A stretch of DNA of 64,000 bases from Hemerocallis citrina (GCA_017893485.1 CM030360.1:5630467-5694466); one strand, 5' to 3'. Positions 1-12,418 are shown, counted from the first letter of the stretch. Made by a program: numbers and translations. The notes: generated by a model not told the origin, from the letters alone.

Positions 1-359
1 AGGCAATGGGTTGGCGTCGGGGAGCAGGGGCAGTGTGTTGCAGGAGCGGTAGGGGGAGAGCAGAGTTGGGGGGGGGGGGGGGAACGCAGCTGTAAAGTAG
101 GAGGGAAAGATGCGTGGTATTTTAAAAGTAGGAGGGGAAGAGACCGAGTGATGGTTTGGTGTTTATGTTTTATTTTATTTTTTAAAAAAATAAAAATGTG
201 CACAGTGCACTTGTATATAATATATAATGCTAAGACCACTTTTAGTCAAAAAAAACTTTTCTCATTTTTTTCTTTAAAAAAAGAGTGAATTTAGAAGGCA
301 ACCCCCACTATTTCTCCATCCAAATTTCTACTGAAATTCTATTCTTTTTTATCAAACCT
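1..359. other. Left edge, no gene seen
   Basis: This stretch opens with G-rich sequence including a run of about twelve G near 70-82, then becomes AT-rich. No open frame, RNA gene or element end could be supported. It is the left flank of the gypsy element that begins at 360; the five bases 355-359 (AACCT) are repeated after that element's right end. Confidence 0.6.
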
Positions 360-985
360 TGATTATGGTAAAAATCACAGCAAATAAGGGCCATACGATT
401 CCTACACAGATCTTAAAGCTTCTATAAGTAGATTAATTGTAACTGGCATCTTTAACAGGTCCAGGCCTTCTCGAGGCTCCTCTACAAGACACGAGCCTCT
501 TTCAGGCCCATAAAAAGTGACAGATTAGGCTCACTAAGAGAGACCCAACCCATGAAAGTTGTTATTCAAATCTCTTATCCCCAAACAAAAGAGCTTATCT
601 CTTGAATGAGAGATTCAAACAGGAGATAAAGAATTCATATCGATCTCTTGATATGTTTCTCAGGACAATAAATACCCTCCCCCCTCCACATTCAGAATGT
701 AATCAGAAATTTCTCTCCCAAACTCTCTTTCTCTCCTTGGTTCTGACTTGAGCATCGGAGGTTCTGTCGCCTAGGCCAACCCTCGATGTTTCAGGCTTTT
801 TGCAGGTCCATCGGTCGCGTCAGCAACTGTCGGATCTAGATCACGGTGTTCAATCAACGATCTAGATTTAATCTCAGGATCTCTAACCGAATTTCACGGC
901 AAAGGTCAAAGGTAAGATATTTAGTAGTTTCCATCAAATATTAACTCACTATCTGTTTACTCCCACACCAAAATAAGCAGCAACA
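360..985 (+). repeat. 5' LTR of the LARD-like gypsy element
   Basis: Starts TGATTATGG and ends AGCAGCAACA. It shares with the copy at 11223-11837 the blocks around GGCCATACGATTCC, GTGACAGATTAGGC and CAATCAACGATCTAG. A TATA-like AATAAATACCC lies near 668. The sequence after the LTR (TTGATGCTGTCTGTG) sits where a primer-binding site belongs and resembles the degenerate primer sites of many plant gypsy elements; no tRNA was assigned. Confidence 0.85.
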
Positions 986-1023
986 GATTGATGCTGTCTG
1001 TGAAAAAGTACACAAATCAGACT

Positions 1024-1865
1024 TATCATCATGCCACTAAGATTAAGAGGCAGAGCCGCGGCCTCAAGCCGTCACACAAACTCTCTTCGTCAACCAGCTC
1101 CTCATGTGTAAGATTTGATTCCTCCTCAGTAGTCGACTCGATAACCTAGTCAAGCTCCTTTCAACGAAGAGGCACCGGGGGGCTCCCAACAAAACCTTCA
1201 TGAACAACATCCTCTGTATGACCGTGTCTCAGTCCATAATGCTTCAACCGATTCAATGGCCTCGCGAGGCCTCAGGGGATCTAGAGATCTCTACCAAATC
1301 ATTAGTGCCAGGCAATAAGGAATTGCTCTATGAATCCGCTTGGATGAGAGGGGCGCCTGAACTGAGGCCTCCCGCTCAGAAAGTCAGGCAAACCGGAGAA
1401 GCAACTCTCCTAGATAGAGATCAAGGCAATTCTCTTCTCACAGGGGGCGCACCGCAATAAGAAGCCTGAATCGAGAGAGTCGAAAGCCTCTTGGGCAGAA
1501 CAAAGAGAAAGATGCCCCAGTCATAAGGGCCGAATTGAATAAGTTCAAGCTCGACATCCTTCGAGTTATCCAAGGTAGTCAAGATCTTGGCCAACCTCCC
1601 AAAGAAGGATCTGTCGATGCAACTCGATCCAAGGGGATGGACGACCAAGTCCTTCGTCGTATCGGAGAAGTAGAAAGAACGAGGGAATCCGCTCCAGCAG
1701 GGCTTACCGACCTAGTCGACCCTCTTTCAGCAAAACCATCCTCGATGCACCCATCCAAAAGGACTTCAAAGTTCCTCAATTCGAATCATACGATGGGGAA
1801 TCAGACCTGATTGACCATATCAAGAGTTTCAAGACCCTCATGATGGTTCAAATCGCAAGACTCTA
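1024..1865 (+). pseudogene. Gypsy gag remnant
   Basis: Coding-like sequence is scattered over more than one frame and broken by stops. The clearest piece, around 1725-1865, reads DAPIQKDFKVPQFESYDG and then a run containing IDHIKSF, the usual entry into the capsid domain of plant gypsy gag. A 91-residue open frame (1535-1810) overlaps it in another frame, so a frameshift separates the two halves. It would have encoded the structural capsid protein; no functional product is expected. Confidence 0.6.
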
Positions 1866-2068
1866 AACACATGGTCGGTCTCCACTCCATTCACAGAGGC
1901 ACGATGGGAGGAGATTCCAACTCTTCCCGTAAAACTCTTGTCTGGGAAGTCAACTCCATACATAACATCTCACATGCCAAGAGCACCGGGACCCCAATAT
2001 CTTTCTCCGACAAGGACTTAGAAGGTGTCTGAATACATCATTGCAACGCACTGAACATAAATATTTGC

Positions 2069-2497
2069 ATGGTGAATCAATTGGTATGCCGCATCCTGGT
2101 GGACAACGGCAGCTTTGTAAACATCATTTTCATGAACACTTTCAACAGCATGAAGCTCTCTCACGATCGACTCAAGCCAGCCGGTTATACACTCCACGGA
2201 TTTACCAATGTCCCTGTTCAAGTAGAAGGAATCGTCACACTTGATGTGACAACAGGAAAAGCTCCCGCTACTCAAATGGAAGCACTGGACTTTATGGTAG
2301 TCGGCGTCAAAACTGCATACAACGCAATATTCGGCCGTCCCGGCCTACCGACCTTCGATGCAGTTGCTTCCACCTTCTACATGAAAATGAAGTTTCCAAC
2401 AACAGAGGGCGTATGCCAAGTTGTAGGGATCCAACAGGCAGCAAGAGTATGCTACACCGCTACAATGGGGGGCTTGGTTCTCCCTTCGACGCCATAG
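2069..2497 (+). pseudogene. Retropepsin-like protease remnant of gypsy element
   Basis: An open frame of 142 codons with the look of a retroelement aspartic protease. Near residue 12 the motif LVDNGS stands where gypsy proteases have LVDTGS, so the catalytic Asp remains. A later FGRPGL matches the ILGRPxL signature that follows in this family. In an intact element it would cut the gag-pol polyprotein. No start context or zinc finger is attached and no polymerase follows, so this is a leftover. The sequence after the stop at 2495-2497 degenerates quickly. Confidence 0.65.
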
Positions 2498-2759
2498 AGT
2501 TACCGCCAGAAAGCAGTCACTGTAATTCCAAGACTGTAATTATGCTTGAAGCCACTGCCATAAACAGTCCTAATAACTTCTAAACTTTTCAAATCATCTC
2601 TCACCATATCCAAACTCGTTCTCATCATAACACAGTAGCAGACTTGAATCCCCACCCGAAGCCACTCTGCTCATTCAACAGAAAAAACTAGTCCGACCTA
2701 AACACATTGGTGCTTCAGAAAATCTCTCATTCTCTATGCAAAACAATGGGGGGCTCGCT

Positions 2760-4206
2760 CCAAAACAGGTAAGTCCATACAAGGTCTACCAAGTTGTTCG
2801 TCTGACGGCTCATCAACTTGAAGACCCGGGGGACAAAGAGATATCAACAAGACTTGGAAGGTAGAACACCTTATGAAGTTGAACGAGGGAGTCTAAAATA
2901 TCCTCTCTTAGTAGTAGTAGCAAATTTTTTCAATTTGTAATAAAGGCTAGCCACTAGAGCAGCCATTTAGTTTTACTTTTCAATAAAGATCGCTTCCAAT
3001 ACTGGTCACTACATGTAATAATGGCCAGCCACTAGATCAACCGTTTAGTTTTTTTTTTCAATAAAATTTTGTATTAATTTTTGCAAAATTCTTGTATAAC
3101 TCTACGGATGCATACAATGATTTGAGTGCCAAACTTATACACACAAACGGTACCAAAAACTTATTAGAAGCTCCTTATAAGACGGGTTCGGAGTTCATAC
3201 CCATGACTCGAAGTTACTATACCAATTTGCAATAAAGTAAGTTCAGAGTTTGCTTCGCCATTCGATCTGCTCCTACATTCTGTTAGCGCCTGGACGACAG
3301 GTTCGGAGTCCATACCCTTGGCTCGATGTTCTGTAGTTCAACTTATCATTCGATCTGCTCCTGCAACATGTTAATACTTAAACTAACAAGTTCGGAATCC
3401 ATACCCTTAGCTCGGAGTTACTTTAGCAACCTGCAATAAAGCACACTCGAAGTTCAACTCGCCATTCGACCTATTCCTGAAACTAGTTAAAATCCCTTAA
3501 AGATAGATTAGAGGTTCAAAATCGTGGATTAAAGTTACTCTAACAAAACATGCAAAAGCTACATTTGGAGTTTAACTCGCCATTCGATGCGACTCTCACA
3601 ATTTGTTGGAGGAACCATATAATAAGTTTGGAAAATAGCTCTCCTTTAGAGTTGCTCCTACAACTAGCTGAGCACAAGATGGATGAGTTCTAAACTTTAT
3701 CATACACTGTGCACATCGTCGACAGTTCGTTAGCTATACACAACAGACTTGAGGCATTGTTATTTAGCTGCAAAGAGCCCATTTGATGACCTATCAATCT
3801 CAACAACAAGGTGCACAACAAGGATCAAGCATATGAAAAGAATTCTTCAAGTCATAGAACTATCTCAAACCTACGCAGTTAGATCCAGCTTCACTACAAG
3901 TCTCATTACAACTGCACAATTACAATGAGTCTACGATTCACACTTAAGAATCCGTACAAAAGTCTTGCAAACACTGTACAATAAACTGTCCTGCAAGTCA
4001 TTCTTTTAGTTATACACTAGAGGGATGCTCTGCATAAGAGACACAAACCTCTTCACCGCCCTCCTGCCAGCTAACAGCTCCATAGGGCTGCCTCAACTCT
4101 TGATGATGAAATTCAACACAAGTCTTCCTTAGGCGGGCAAACTCAAAATTTTTCATACCACATTCACCTGAGCAAGCTCCAACTCCGTCTCATTTGAAGC
4201 ACTGCA
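2760..4206 (+). repeat. Non-coding interior of the gypsy element with imperfect repeats
   Basis: No coding sequence was found. Two phrases recur imperfectly: one around TTCGGAGTCCATACCC (near 3185, 3300 and 3390) and one around CGCCATTCGATCTGCTCC (near 3258, 3344, 3464 and 3582), giving a unit of roughly 90-120 bases. The same kind of short-unit repetition resumes right of the nested solo LTR. Confidence 0.5.
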
Positions 4207-4211
4207 CAAAC

Positions 4212-7200
4212 TGTAACCCCTGTTTTCCATTTTCTTGTATTTTGGGTATATTTTCTTTTTCGAGTATCTATTCATTTTGTACTCTTCTGCTTCTTTGGAA
4301 CCGGGTATTTGATCTTCATTCTCAATATATTCATTTATTTGTTTTGATGCCTTTAATTTGATCTCCTTGATTCAATTGTCTGCCTATTATTCATCTCTGG
4401 TTGATCGGGCTATTATTTTTTATTCTCATCATTTAATTGTTCATGTCCTTTTTTTATTATTCCCATCTCATTATTTGGATCATCTTATATCCTATTGGAT
4501 CTTTAATATATCCTTTTAACCCTAAAACCCAATATCCAATTACCTCAACCCGTTAGCCCCAAGTTAACCCTAATATCATACATATATATACCACTGTATA
4601 CTACCCTGTTGTATCCCCAAAACCCTAGTGGATGTTTACTTCTAAACTCATCTCCCAACCCTTCTTCCTGCTCCCTTGTGCAACCTCCTGACCGTCCGCC
4701 TATGTACCTCCCCCCGTCACCGACGCCCTTCGACTGCAGCGACGCCCCGCAGCCGATGCCCCCCCTGCGTTGTCTCCCTCCGACGCACAGCAACAACAAC
4801 ATCAGCCTCGTGCTGTGTTGTTCCCCAATGCCAGACACAGCAACAGATACCAGCATCAGCCGCAGTCTGCCGCACTGTGCCGCCGTTATTCAGCCGTGCT
4901 CACACCGTCGCCCGTCCCCCCGATTGCCTCCTCTCTCTTTCTATGCACGTGTTTTTTACGCGTGTTGGTTTTGTTGTTATTGAGTTCGTGCCCGAAAATC
5001 CATTCCCGTTATTCTCATTCTTTGCATCGTTTTCGTCGTCAATTTCAAGGCAAGTAACGTGTATTCTTTTTGTTGTATAATACAAGTACTAAATACCGCC
5101 TGTAGTGTAGCTTTTGTCTCTAAATTCATTTTTGTGCAAATTCTTTGTTAGATCTTGTCTCTAGGTATTGATCCATCCATAGTTGTCTCGTTACACACAC
5201 GTCATGAAATAACTTAGAAATAATTAATTCTTGCTGCATATATGTGTTGTTTGTAATCCATGATGTGTTGTATGATCTTGTATGCATGATGTGTTAGTCG
5301 TAGTATATCTTTTTGTAGACTTGCTAAACACCTCATACCATGTTGCTTGGACATCTATTTTATCATGCTTGTGTTTTGTTTTGATTTGGATTTGTTGCGC
5401 ATGAACTAGTCGATTTAATGCATAAGAGGATTTCTGTCTTTGCTGCTGTCCCGTTTTGTACTGTATTTTAGATCCTACTAAGGTCAGTAAATCAATTTCA
5501 TTTGTGAAATATGAATCGTAGATTTTTCTGTCTATTTTCCAGAATTTCTGACAAATCTCAGTTTCGATTTGTGAGTTGCAAGTTATTGCTGTTTTACTAC
5601 AGATGTGTAGAAAAATTCTAGATTCGGTTTTATGTGAATTCTGTAGTTATTTATTTTTATATTGATGTTAAACATAAAATTTAGTCTAATATTTTTCTGA
5701 GTATAACTAGACTTGACTGGGATTAACCCCAAATTTTTTTAGATTTATTTGATGATTTTTACAAACTATTTTATGCTTGCAAACAACTACTATACTTCCA
5801 GAATTTTCATGTTGTTCTGTAAAGAACCTTAATTTCAACCTTATTCTAGTTGCTTTTGATAAAAACTTCGTGAATATAAAATGTAGCATAATGTATCTAT
5901 TTTATCACCCTTTTGACGGATCTGGATTTCGATTTATACTTTGTAATCTATTGCTATTTTAGTACTGCTGTGTCAAGTGTTTCAGATTTACAAATTTGTT
6001 GTATCTTGCTGTTTTCTGATTTTATTTGACTATATTATCTAGATTGGAATATTATAAAATTACATTTACTGATACTAGACATACTAGGGAATACCCTAAA
6101 TTTTTCTTGGATTTAATAGGTAAGTTTTTATGCCATTTTCATGCTTGTGAAGACAATCTTGTGATTTCTGGCTGTACATGTTTTCCGGATATAATTCTGT
6201 TTTGAGCCCTATTTCTGTGATTATTATATGACTTGTATATATTTTCTAGATTCGGCAGGGAGTCTATTTTCTATATTTTCTGACGGATCCAGATTTGCAT
6301 GTCCGTAGCAACAGAAACCCAGATTTGGTGCAGTACTGTCTTGCTGTCCAGAACTAGAATTTTCGTTGTCTTATCCTATTTTGAGTCATTCATCACCCGT
6401 TCGTGTCCTTTATTCAACTTGTACCTGTCCCTTGTTGTCTTTCTATGTTTCTTAACTTGTTTATGCACGTCCATGCTTACTTGAATAATAATAATAAGAA
6501 ACTAAGCTGGGGTTTCGAAGGAAAGATCTAATAGTGGAAAATACAGAAATGTGTACTCAGAAGAGGATCCACAGATCCTACTTGGTACTTGGAGCTTGAT
6601 ACTTGGTTATTTGGAGCTTGACACGTGATTACTTGACACTTGCACACTTGACACGTAATACTTGATACTTGGAGCTTGATACTTGATACTTGGAGCTTGA
6701 TACTTGATATTTTGAGCTTGTCCCTGAGTACACTGCCCTCTATGATCCACTATGAAATCTAAAACGTGAATTGCATGAATGTAGCAACCATGTGGTAAAA
6801 TTTGGAATTCATGAAATGCTACCTAGATAGGACTAGATACAAGACTTGAACATGATCACTTGACACTTGCTACTTGCTACTTGTACATGATACTTGGCAC
6901 TTGTTACTCGTTACTCGTTTGCATGATACTTGACACTTGTTACATGCCACTTGCACTCGTTTACCTTGCTATGCTACTTGTTCTGTTTTTGACTTAGAGT
7001 TAGTCCTCTATTTTGTTGTTACATCATTTCCATGCTATACTTGCTTCCAATGTTACTCTATTCTTGTTTATCTTTTCTGTACTTGTCGCCTGCACTGCAA
7101 GTGATCCGTAACATGCATTGACGGGCATTTTGTTTTTCTTCCCTTTTTCCTGTAATTTGTTAAATTGCATATTATGGTGATCAGCAGTCCGATGGAGTAG

Positions 7201-7557
7201 GTGATCAAAGATTCTAGTTGGCTGGAGTTCTTGCTATATCTAATTATTTCTTGTTACTGATCTTGAATAATTGCAATTTGTTTCATGGATATTTGTATTG
7301 GGTTTTTTGTCCTAGACTTGTATTTTGTTCCAGACGTGATTATTTGAAATTCAGTATTCTTGCTTCTTGTTTCAAGTAATCTTGTTGACTATATAGGTTC
7401 AGTTATGCATGTGTGGTTGACTATTCCTCTTGTATATCTCTTGTTTATACTTGTGCTCGTTGTAAAGATCCTGACAGTTTATGAAGGTGAAAGTCATTCG
7501 CTGGACTTAGTCACGTATTTGTATTCCGTATTTCTTTTTGGGAAGCGGGGCGTGACA
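4212..7557 (+). mobile_element. Solo LTR (3.35 kb), chromovirus-like gypsy family
   Basis: Starts TGTAACCCC and ends GGGGCGTGACA, with CAAAC immediately before (4207-4211) and after (7558-7562). It is a single long LTR left by LTR-LTR recombination after insertion into the LARD-like element. Its last bases (GGGAAGCGGGGCGTGACA) are the reverse complement of 13718-13735, so it belongs to the same family as the minus-strand element at 13718-19449. Inside are a possible promoter/leader zone near 4560-5060, imperfect long repeats around 5480-6300 and a tract of ACTTG-type repeats (6580-6960). Open frames in 4545-5080 are in this leader and have no recognisable protein content. Confidence 0.85.
6580..6965 (+). 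repeat. ACTTG-rich tandem repeat inside the solo LTR
   Basis: Phrases such as GATACTTGGAGCTTGATAC and GACACTTGCTACTTG recur many times, first at 6580-6725 and again at 6840-6965. The related LTR on the other strand has an equivalent tract of AATCAAG units at 14335-14450, so this is a structural part of the LTR of this family and not a local accident. Confidence 0.7.
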
Positions 7558-7781
7558 CAAACAGACATTTCAACTCTGTCAAGCGTAGTGCATTGTGAAG
7601 GAAAGCAAGCTCAATATCCCGAAGACCTCATTCGATGTGTCAAACTACTTGTCAGTAAAGAGAAGAATGAAATCACCCCAATGCTGAACAAACACAAGTG
7701 AATTCACCTTAATATTAAGAAGATTCAGAACACCTACAACTCAATCGCTCCACAAAATGAGTTCGGCGCTCTGCACGCCAC

Positions 7782-8710
7782 TTGAGTTCCTCCATCCAAC
7801 AACTCGTCAACTCCAAACAACGAGTTCGACATCTTGCACCTCGCTCAGGTTCCATTAAACAACTCGTTGACTCCAAACAACGAGTTCAACGCCCTGTTCT
7901 TCGCTTAGGCTCCGTCAACAACTCGTTGACTCCAAATAATGAGTTGTTCTTCGCTCAGGTTCCGCCAACAACTCGTTGACTTCAAACAACGAGTTCAACA
8001 CCTTACTCTTCGCCCAGGCTCCACCAACATCTCATTGACTCCAAACAATGAGTACAGCGCTCCGCTCTTTGATCGAGTTCTTCCAATGACCCATCATCTT
8101 CATGCAATAGGCTCGGCATCCAACATCGGCCTATAATTGCCTCCATAATCTTGCTGGGCATAAACGGCAAGCTCTACATCAACTCGATCAAAGTGTTGAC
8201 TCTCAAAACTTGTTGGGCACAAACAGCAAGTTCAAACGACCAAATCTGTCTCGGAGTTGCCTCTTCAAGCTTGCTGGGTACAAATGACAAGTTCAACATT
8301 CAACTCAATCGCAGAGTTCTCTCCAAACTTGCTGGATCAAACGACAAGTCCTACTCTCAACTCTGTCACAGAGCTCTCTACAAGCTTGCCTGGTGCAAAC
8401 GGCAAGTTCTACATCAACTCGATTAAGGAGTTTCCCATATAAACTTGTTGGGATGAAACAACAAGTTCAATGTTCGACTCCGTCTCAGAGTTGCCTCTAC
8501 AAAAATTGTTGGGCACAAACAGCGAGTTCAAACGTCAACTCCGTCTCAGAAGTTCATCTACTAAACTTGCTGGGTTCAAACAATAAGCACTCCGTTCAAC
8601 TTCGTCTCAGGGTTGTCTCACCAAACTTGCCGGGATCAAACAGCAAGCTCTATGTCCAACTCTGTCATAGTGTCCTCTCTACAAAGTTTGTTGGTCTCAA
8701 ACAAAACACT
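7782..8710 (+). repeat. Arrays of about 60-70 bp imperfect tandem repeats
   Basis: Two consecutive arrays. In 7782-8065 the unit centres on AACTCGTTGACTCCAAACAA followed by CGAGTT, so every unit contains a small inverted repeat (AACTCGTT...AACGAGTT). In 8150-8710 the unit centres on CTTGCTGGGCACAAACAG with a second phrase near GTCTCAGAGTTGCC. The two units look related to each other. Short open frames across both arrays are side-effects of the periodicity; no protein family was recognised. Confidence 0.7.
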
Positions 8711-9429
8711 CGTCCAACAACGAAGTGCTCAATCGACAAAACAAGTGAACAATACAACACTTGGTCGACAACCGAGCGGTTCAACCGGAAGAACGACACA
8801 AAATCAGTGATCCAACAAAGCGTTTGGTTGAACATAAGCACTTAGGCGATGGAACAAGTAGGCAACGAAGCATTAGCTCAACAAAACAAGTTGGAAAGCA
8901 CAAGAAGCTAGATCAAGGGCTTCAAAACCTGTTCAAGATTTCAAGCTAGCAACTCTGTCAAAGATGATTCAACTTCGAATAAGGCAAGCTCCTTGCAAAA
9001 TCAAAGCTCCAAAATTTCCAAAAGCTCCAAACACCAAAGGAGTTGGATTTTTTGGGCTCAAAAGAAGAAAAGAAGAGGAAAAGACTTGGGTTATTTGCAT
9101 CTTGATTGGGTCGGGTCTACAAACCAAACCCACAAACATAATATAAAAAACCCAAGTCCAAAAACTAAGTGGGTATGAATTTCAAACCCGATATCCACAA
9201 CTCGGAATATCCTTTCTTCTTCACAACCCAAAACCAACAACATGGTGATTCCATCACAGTTGAGCTACATCCCGACCTCCTCGTTGTCGCCGGACTCGCC
9301 AAATGCCTCGCCAGAGCGACTGAGACGGGGTCCTCTGCCCCACAGTCATTCTCCCTTAGCCGAAGCTCCATTTCTAGACTCCACCTCGCTGAAATCCAAG
9401 CTTAGAGACTCCACCGAAGCTCTGCGAAA

Positions 9430-10530
9430 AAGCTAACTTCATAGCTCGGCAGGAACTTGACAAGCTATAGAGCCATAGCTCGACCACGACGCAAACGCCA
9501 TAGCTTGGTGAGAGCCAAGGAGTTCATAGCTCGAAGGTTGTCACTCAACAATGATCATAACAAACTTCGTAGCTCCGCGAAGATTCATAGGTCGGTGAGA
9601 GAGATAGAAGAACTTCATAGCTCACCATGCCTATAGCTCGACGACGACATGACATCGAAGCTTGGCGAAAATAGAGCTCATAGCTTGGCATAACACAAAG
9701 TTTCATAGCTCAGCGAGTTCGACAACCCTTAGCTCGGTGAAAATTCGATGCTCCATAGCTCTGCCAAGACCAAGGTTGCCCATAGCTCGGCAAAGCACAA
9801 AGTTTCTTAGCTCAGCGAGTTCGACAACCCATAGCTCGGTGAAAATCCAGAGCTCCATAGCTCGCCAACACCGTAGCTCGCCAACGCCATAGCTTGCTAA
9901 GACTCCATAGCTCGGCGACGCTCCACCCCATAGCTCGGTGAAGGATCTACGACAGCGAACTTCGAAGTTCAGTGATGTGCTTAAGTCGCTAAAGGAAACA
10001 GGTCAGCGAAGATGTGATAGCTCAATTGAACGAGTGACTCGACGACATGGAAGCTGGACAAAAAACAGAGCATTTTCTGTGATTTGATGAAATTTGACGA
10101 AGCAAAGCTCGAAACTCCATGGCTTGGAGGAATTGAGACTCCATAGCTCGGCGACAACCGAATCTTCATAGCTCCGTGAGAAGTTTGAGAACCCATAGCT
10201 CATAGTTCGCCGATGCTCTAAACTCAGCGACGACCGAATCTCCATATCTCCGCGAGAAATTCGATGCTCATAGCTCAGCGAGACGCTCAAAACTCCATAG
10301 ATCAACACAAAGCTCATAGCTCGGCGACACCACCTCGTAGATCAATGACCAAGATCAAGACTCCATCGTTCGATCACCACCTTCATAGCTCAACGAGAGG
10401 ATCTCCACAGCTCGATGATGAGCTCCAAAGCTCAGCGGAATCAGTAGCTAGGTGAGAAAGGAGTGCCTATAGCTCAGCGACGAAGCTATCCCATAGCTCA
10501 TCCAAGAGGAAACAACCATAGTTCGGCCAA
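9430..10530 (+). repeat. CATAGCTCGGCGA repeat field
   Basis: The phrase CATAGCTCGGCGA and close variants recur some thirty times at irregular spacings of about 15-60 bases, alternating with short variable segments. The field lies in the 3' half of the LARD-like element. Spacing is too irregular, and the unit too short and degenerate, for a CRISPR or satellite array. Its role is unknown. Confidence 0.75.
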
Positions 10531-11222
10531 ATTGTTGGTTGGGCTAGGGGGCTCCGAACGAGAACATCGACCATCAGATCATCCAGAAAATTGTGCCCCA
10601 GAGCGATCGACGCTCTAGATTGAATCACGCTATCCCCACACTCCACTCACCTCTCCACCACTTGATCTCACTCAGCGGGCGAGCCAATCAGTGATGGACG
10701 ATCCTGTTGGAGCCACACAACCCCTCAACACAGCGATCAGATCTCGGCCTCTGATTTAACTCAGCACGCAAGCTCATCTTGATCAACGCTGCAGATCGCT
10801 TTAAAAAAGTGTGCCCCAATCAGATTATTCAAGAAAAATCCCTTAAATTCATTTTTAATTTGAAAATTAATTTTAAAAAAATCCAAAAACAATTATTTAA
10901 ATTCGAAAAAATCATTAAAATTTCCCAAAAAATAATTTAAAATTGGGTTTATTAATCATAAAATTCAAAAAAAAATGATTTGTAAATTGGGAAAATCATG
11001 AAAAAATCCAGAAAAAAGCGAAAAAAAATGAAAATTTTTAGAAAAGTCCAGGAAGATATTCGCAGCCTTCAAAAGCTACTGATCAGTTCCAATATCTCCA
11101 AGCATCCTGAAAGCTAATATTGTATTGTAGATTCCAAAAATAAGCAATACTTATCCCCGAAAGCCATAAGCCGTACTTATCCCGAAAGCGAAGAGAATTG
11201 TCTTCCAGGAGTGTGGGGCTTA

Positions 11223-11837
11223 TGATAATGGTAAAAAATGTAGCAAATCAGGGTCGTATGATTCCAGCACAAATCTCAAAGCTTCTACACGCAGATTAAT
11301 CGTAACGGGCCTTCTCCATACTCCTCTACGAGATATGGGCATCTTTCAAGACCATAAAAAGTGACAGATTAGGCCTACTAAGAGATTCAGGCCATGAAGG
11401 TTGTTAGTCAAATCTCTTATCCCCAAACAAGAGAACATATCTCTTGAGGGGGAGATTCAAAAAGGAGATAATGAATTAATATTGATCCAATGAATTCATA
11501 TCGATCTCTTGATATATTTCTAGGCATATAAATACCTTCCCCCCACCACAGTCAGAAGGTAATCAACAATTTCTTTCTCAATCTCTCCATGGTTCTGACT
11601 TGAGCGTCGGAGGGTCTGTCGCCAGGGCCAATCCCCGGTGTTTCAGGTTTTTTGCAGGTCCATCGGCCGCATCTGCAATCGTCAGATCCAGATCACGGTG
11701 TTCAATCAGCGATCCAGATTCAATTTTAGGAGTGCTAACCGCATTTCACGACAAAGATCAAATGTCTGTTTTTTAATAGTTTACATCAAATATTAACTCA
11801 CTATCTGCTTGCTCCCACACCAAAATAAGCAGCAACA
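11223..11837 (+). repeat. 3' LTR of the LARD-like gypsy element
   Basis: Begins TGATAATGG and ends AGCAGCAACA, followed by the target duplication AACCT. It retains a TATA box candidate (CATATAAATACC, about 11524-11535). Several small insertions and substitutions separate it from the left LTR, so the insertion is not recent. Confidence 0.85.
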
Positions 11838-11842
11838 AACCT

Positions 11843-12091
11843 TAAAAAATCTGCAATATTGTATATAAATTATTAGATGAATTTTTCAAAATGATTTTGC
11901 TGTTTTCTCATTTTTTTTTAAATTATGTACAATATTGCACAGGGTTATACTAGTATTAGTTAAATGGGATTCCTAGCATCATAGTATTTCTATATTTTTA
12001 TTAAGTTCAACACTTTGTAAATGTTACTCGATACTAGCCCAATATAAGGATTAAGGAATATTCATAGATTATTCTAGGGTTCTAGGGTAGG

Positions 12092-12133
<42 letters not shown>

Positions 12134-12413
12134 AAGCCAAATCCCACTCCCAATCACGTTTTCATTAATTAGTGTTAACGTAACAAATACTTCCATAAAA
12201 TTATTTTATGAATGAGGTTTATTCCTTCCAATAGGCTGGGGGTATCAGGTATGAGATTCTTTCTAACCCAAAATGCTCTTAACATGTGGTAAGTTTTATT
12301 AGACCCTCTCGAGTTTTTAGTAATCCACATTTTAAAATTGATACTGAACCCGTATGAGAATTGTGTTCTATTGCAAATGCATTGTCAGAGAATTTGTTTA
12401 TCTCTTCTACTAG
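11843..12413. repeat. AT-rich spacer with an ATT microsatellite
   Basis: No gene seen. An (ATT)n tract spans roughly 12092-12131. Near 11851-11943 the words GCAATATTGTA and TACAATATTGC form a loose inverted pair, which may be the ends of a decayed small element but lacks enough matching sequence to call one. Confidence 0.6.
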
Positions 12414-12418
12414 AACAT

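Larger units (their letters stand above)
360..11837 (+). mobile_element. Gypsy-type LTR retrotransposon, non-autonomous (LARD-like)
   Basis: Two related LTRs (360-985 and 11223-11837), both TG...CA, bound this element. The five bases before it (AACCT, 355-359) recur exactly after it (11838-11842), which marks a single insertion. A purine-rich stretch ending in GTGGGGCTTA lies just before the right LTR, as a polypurine tract should. The interior keeps gag and aspartic protease remnants at the left, but no reverse transcriptase, RNase H or integrase was found. The rest is short-repeat arrays and a nested solo LTR (4212-7557). Without that insertion the element would be about 8.1 kb. The gag and protease style resembles plant Ty3/gypsy elements of the Tat/Athila side, but the clade cannot be fixed without a polymerase. 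Confidence 0.85.

Noticed and set aside
4545..5085. Overlapping open frames of 60-134 codons on both strands
   Set aside because: They lie in the leader/promoter part of a solo LTR, overlap each other in several frames and show no protein signature.
7360..7701. 113-codon frame with hydrophobic start
   Set aside because: It spans the solo LTR end, its target duplication and the older element, so it cannot be a single gene.
9430..10530. CRISPR-like array of a repeated 12-13-base word
   Set aside because: Spacing is irregular, repeats are short and degenerate, the setting is a plant retroelement, and no cas gene exists.
11851..11943. Possible small MITE (GCAATATTGTA ... TACAATATTGC)
   Set aside because: Only about 11 bases match and no target duplication was seen.
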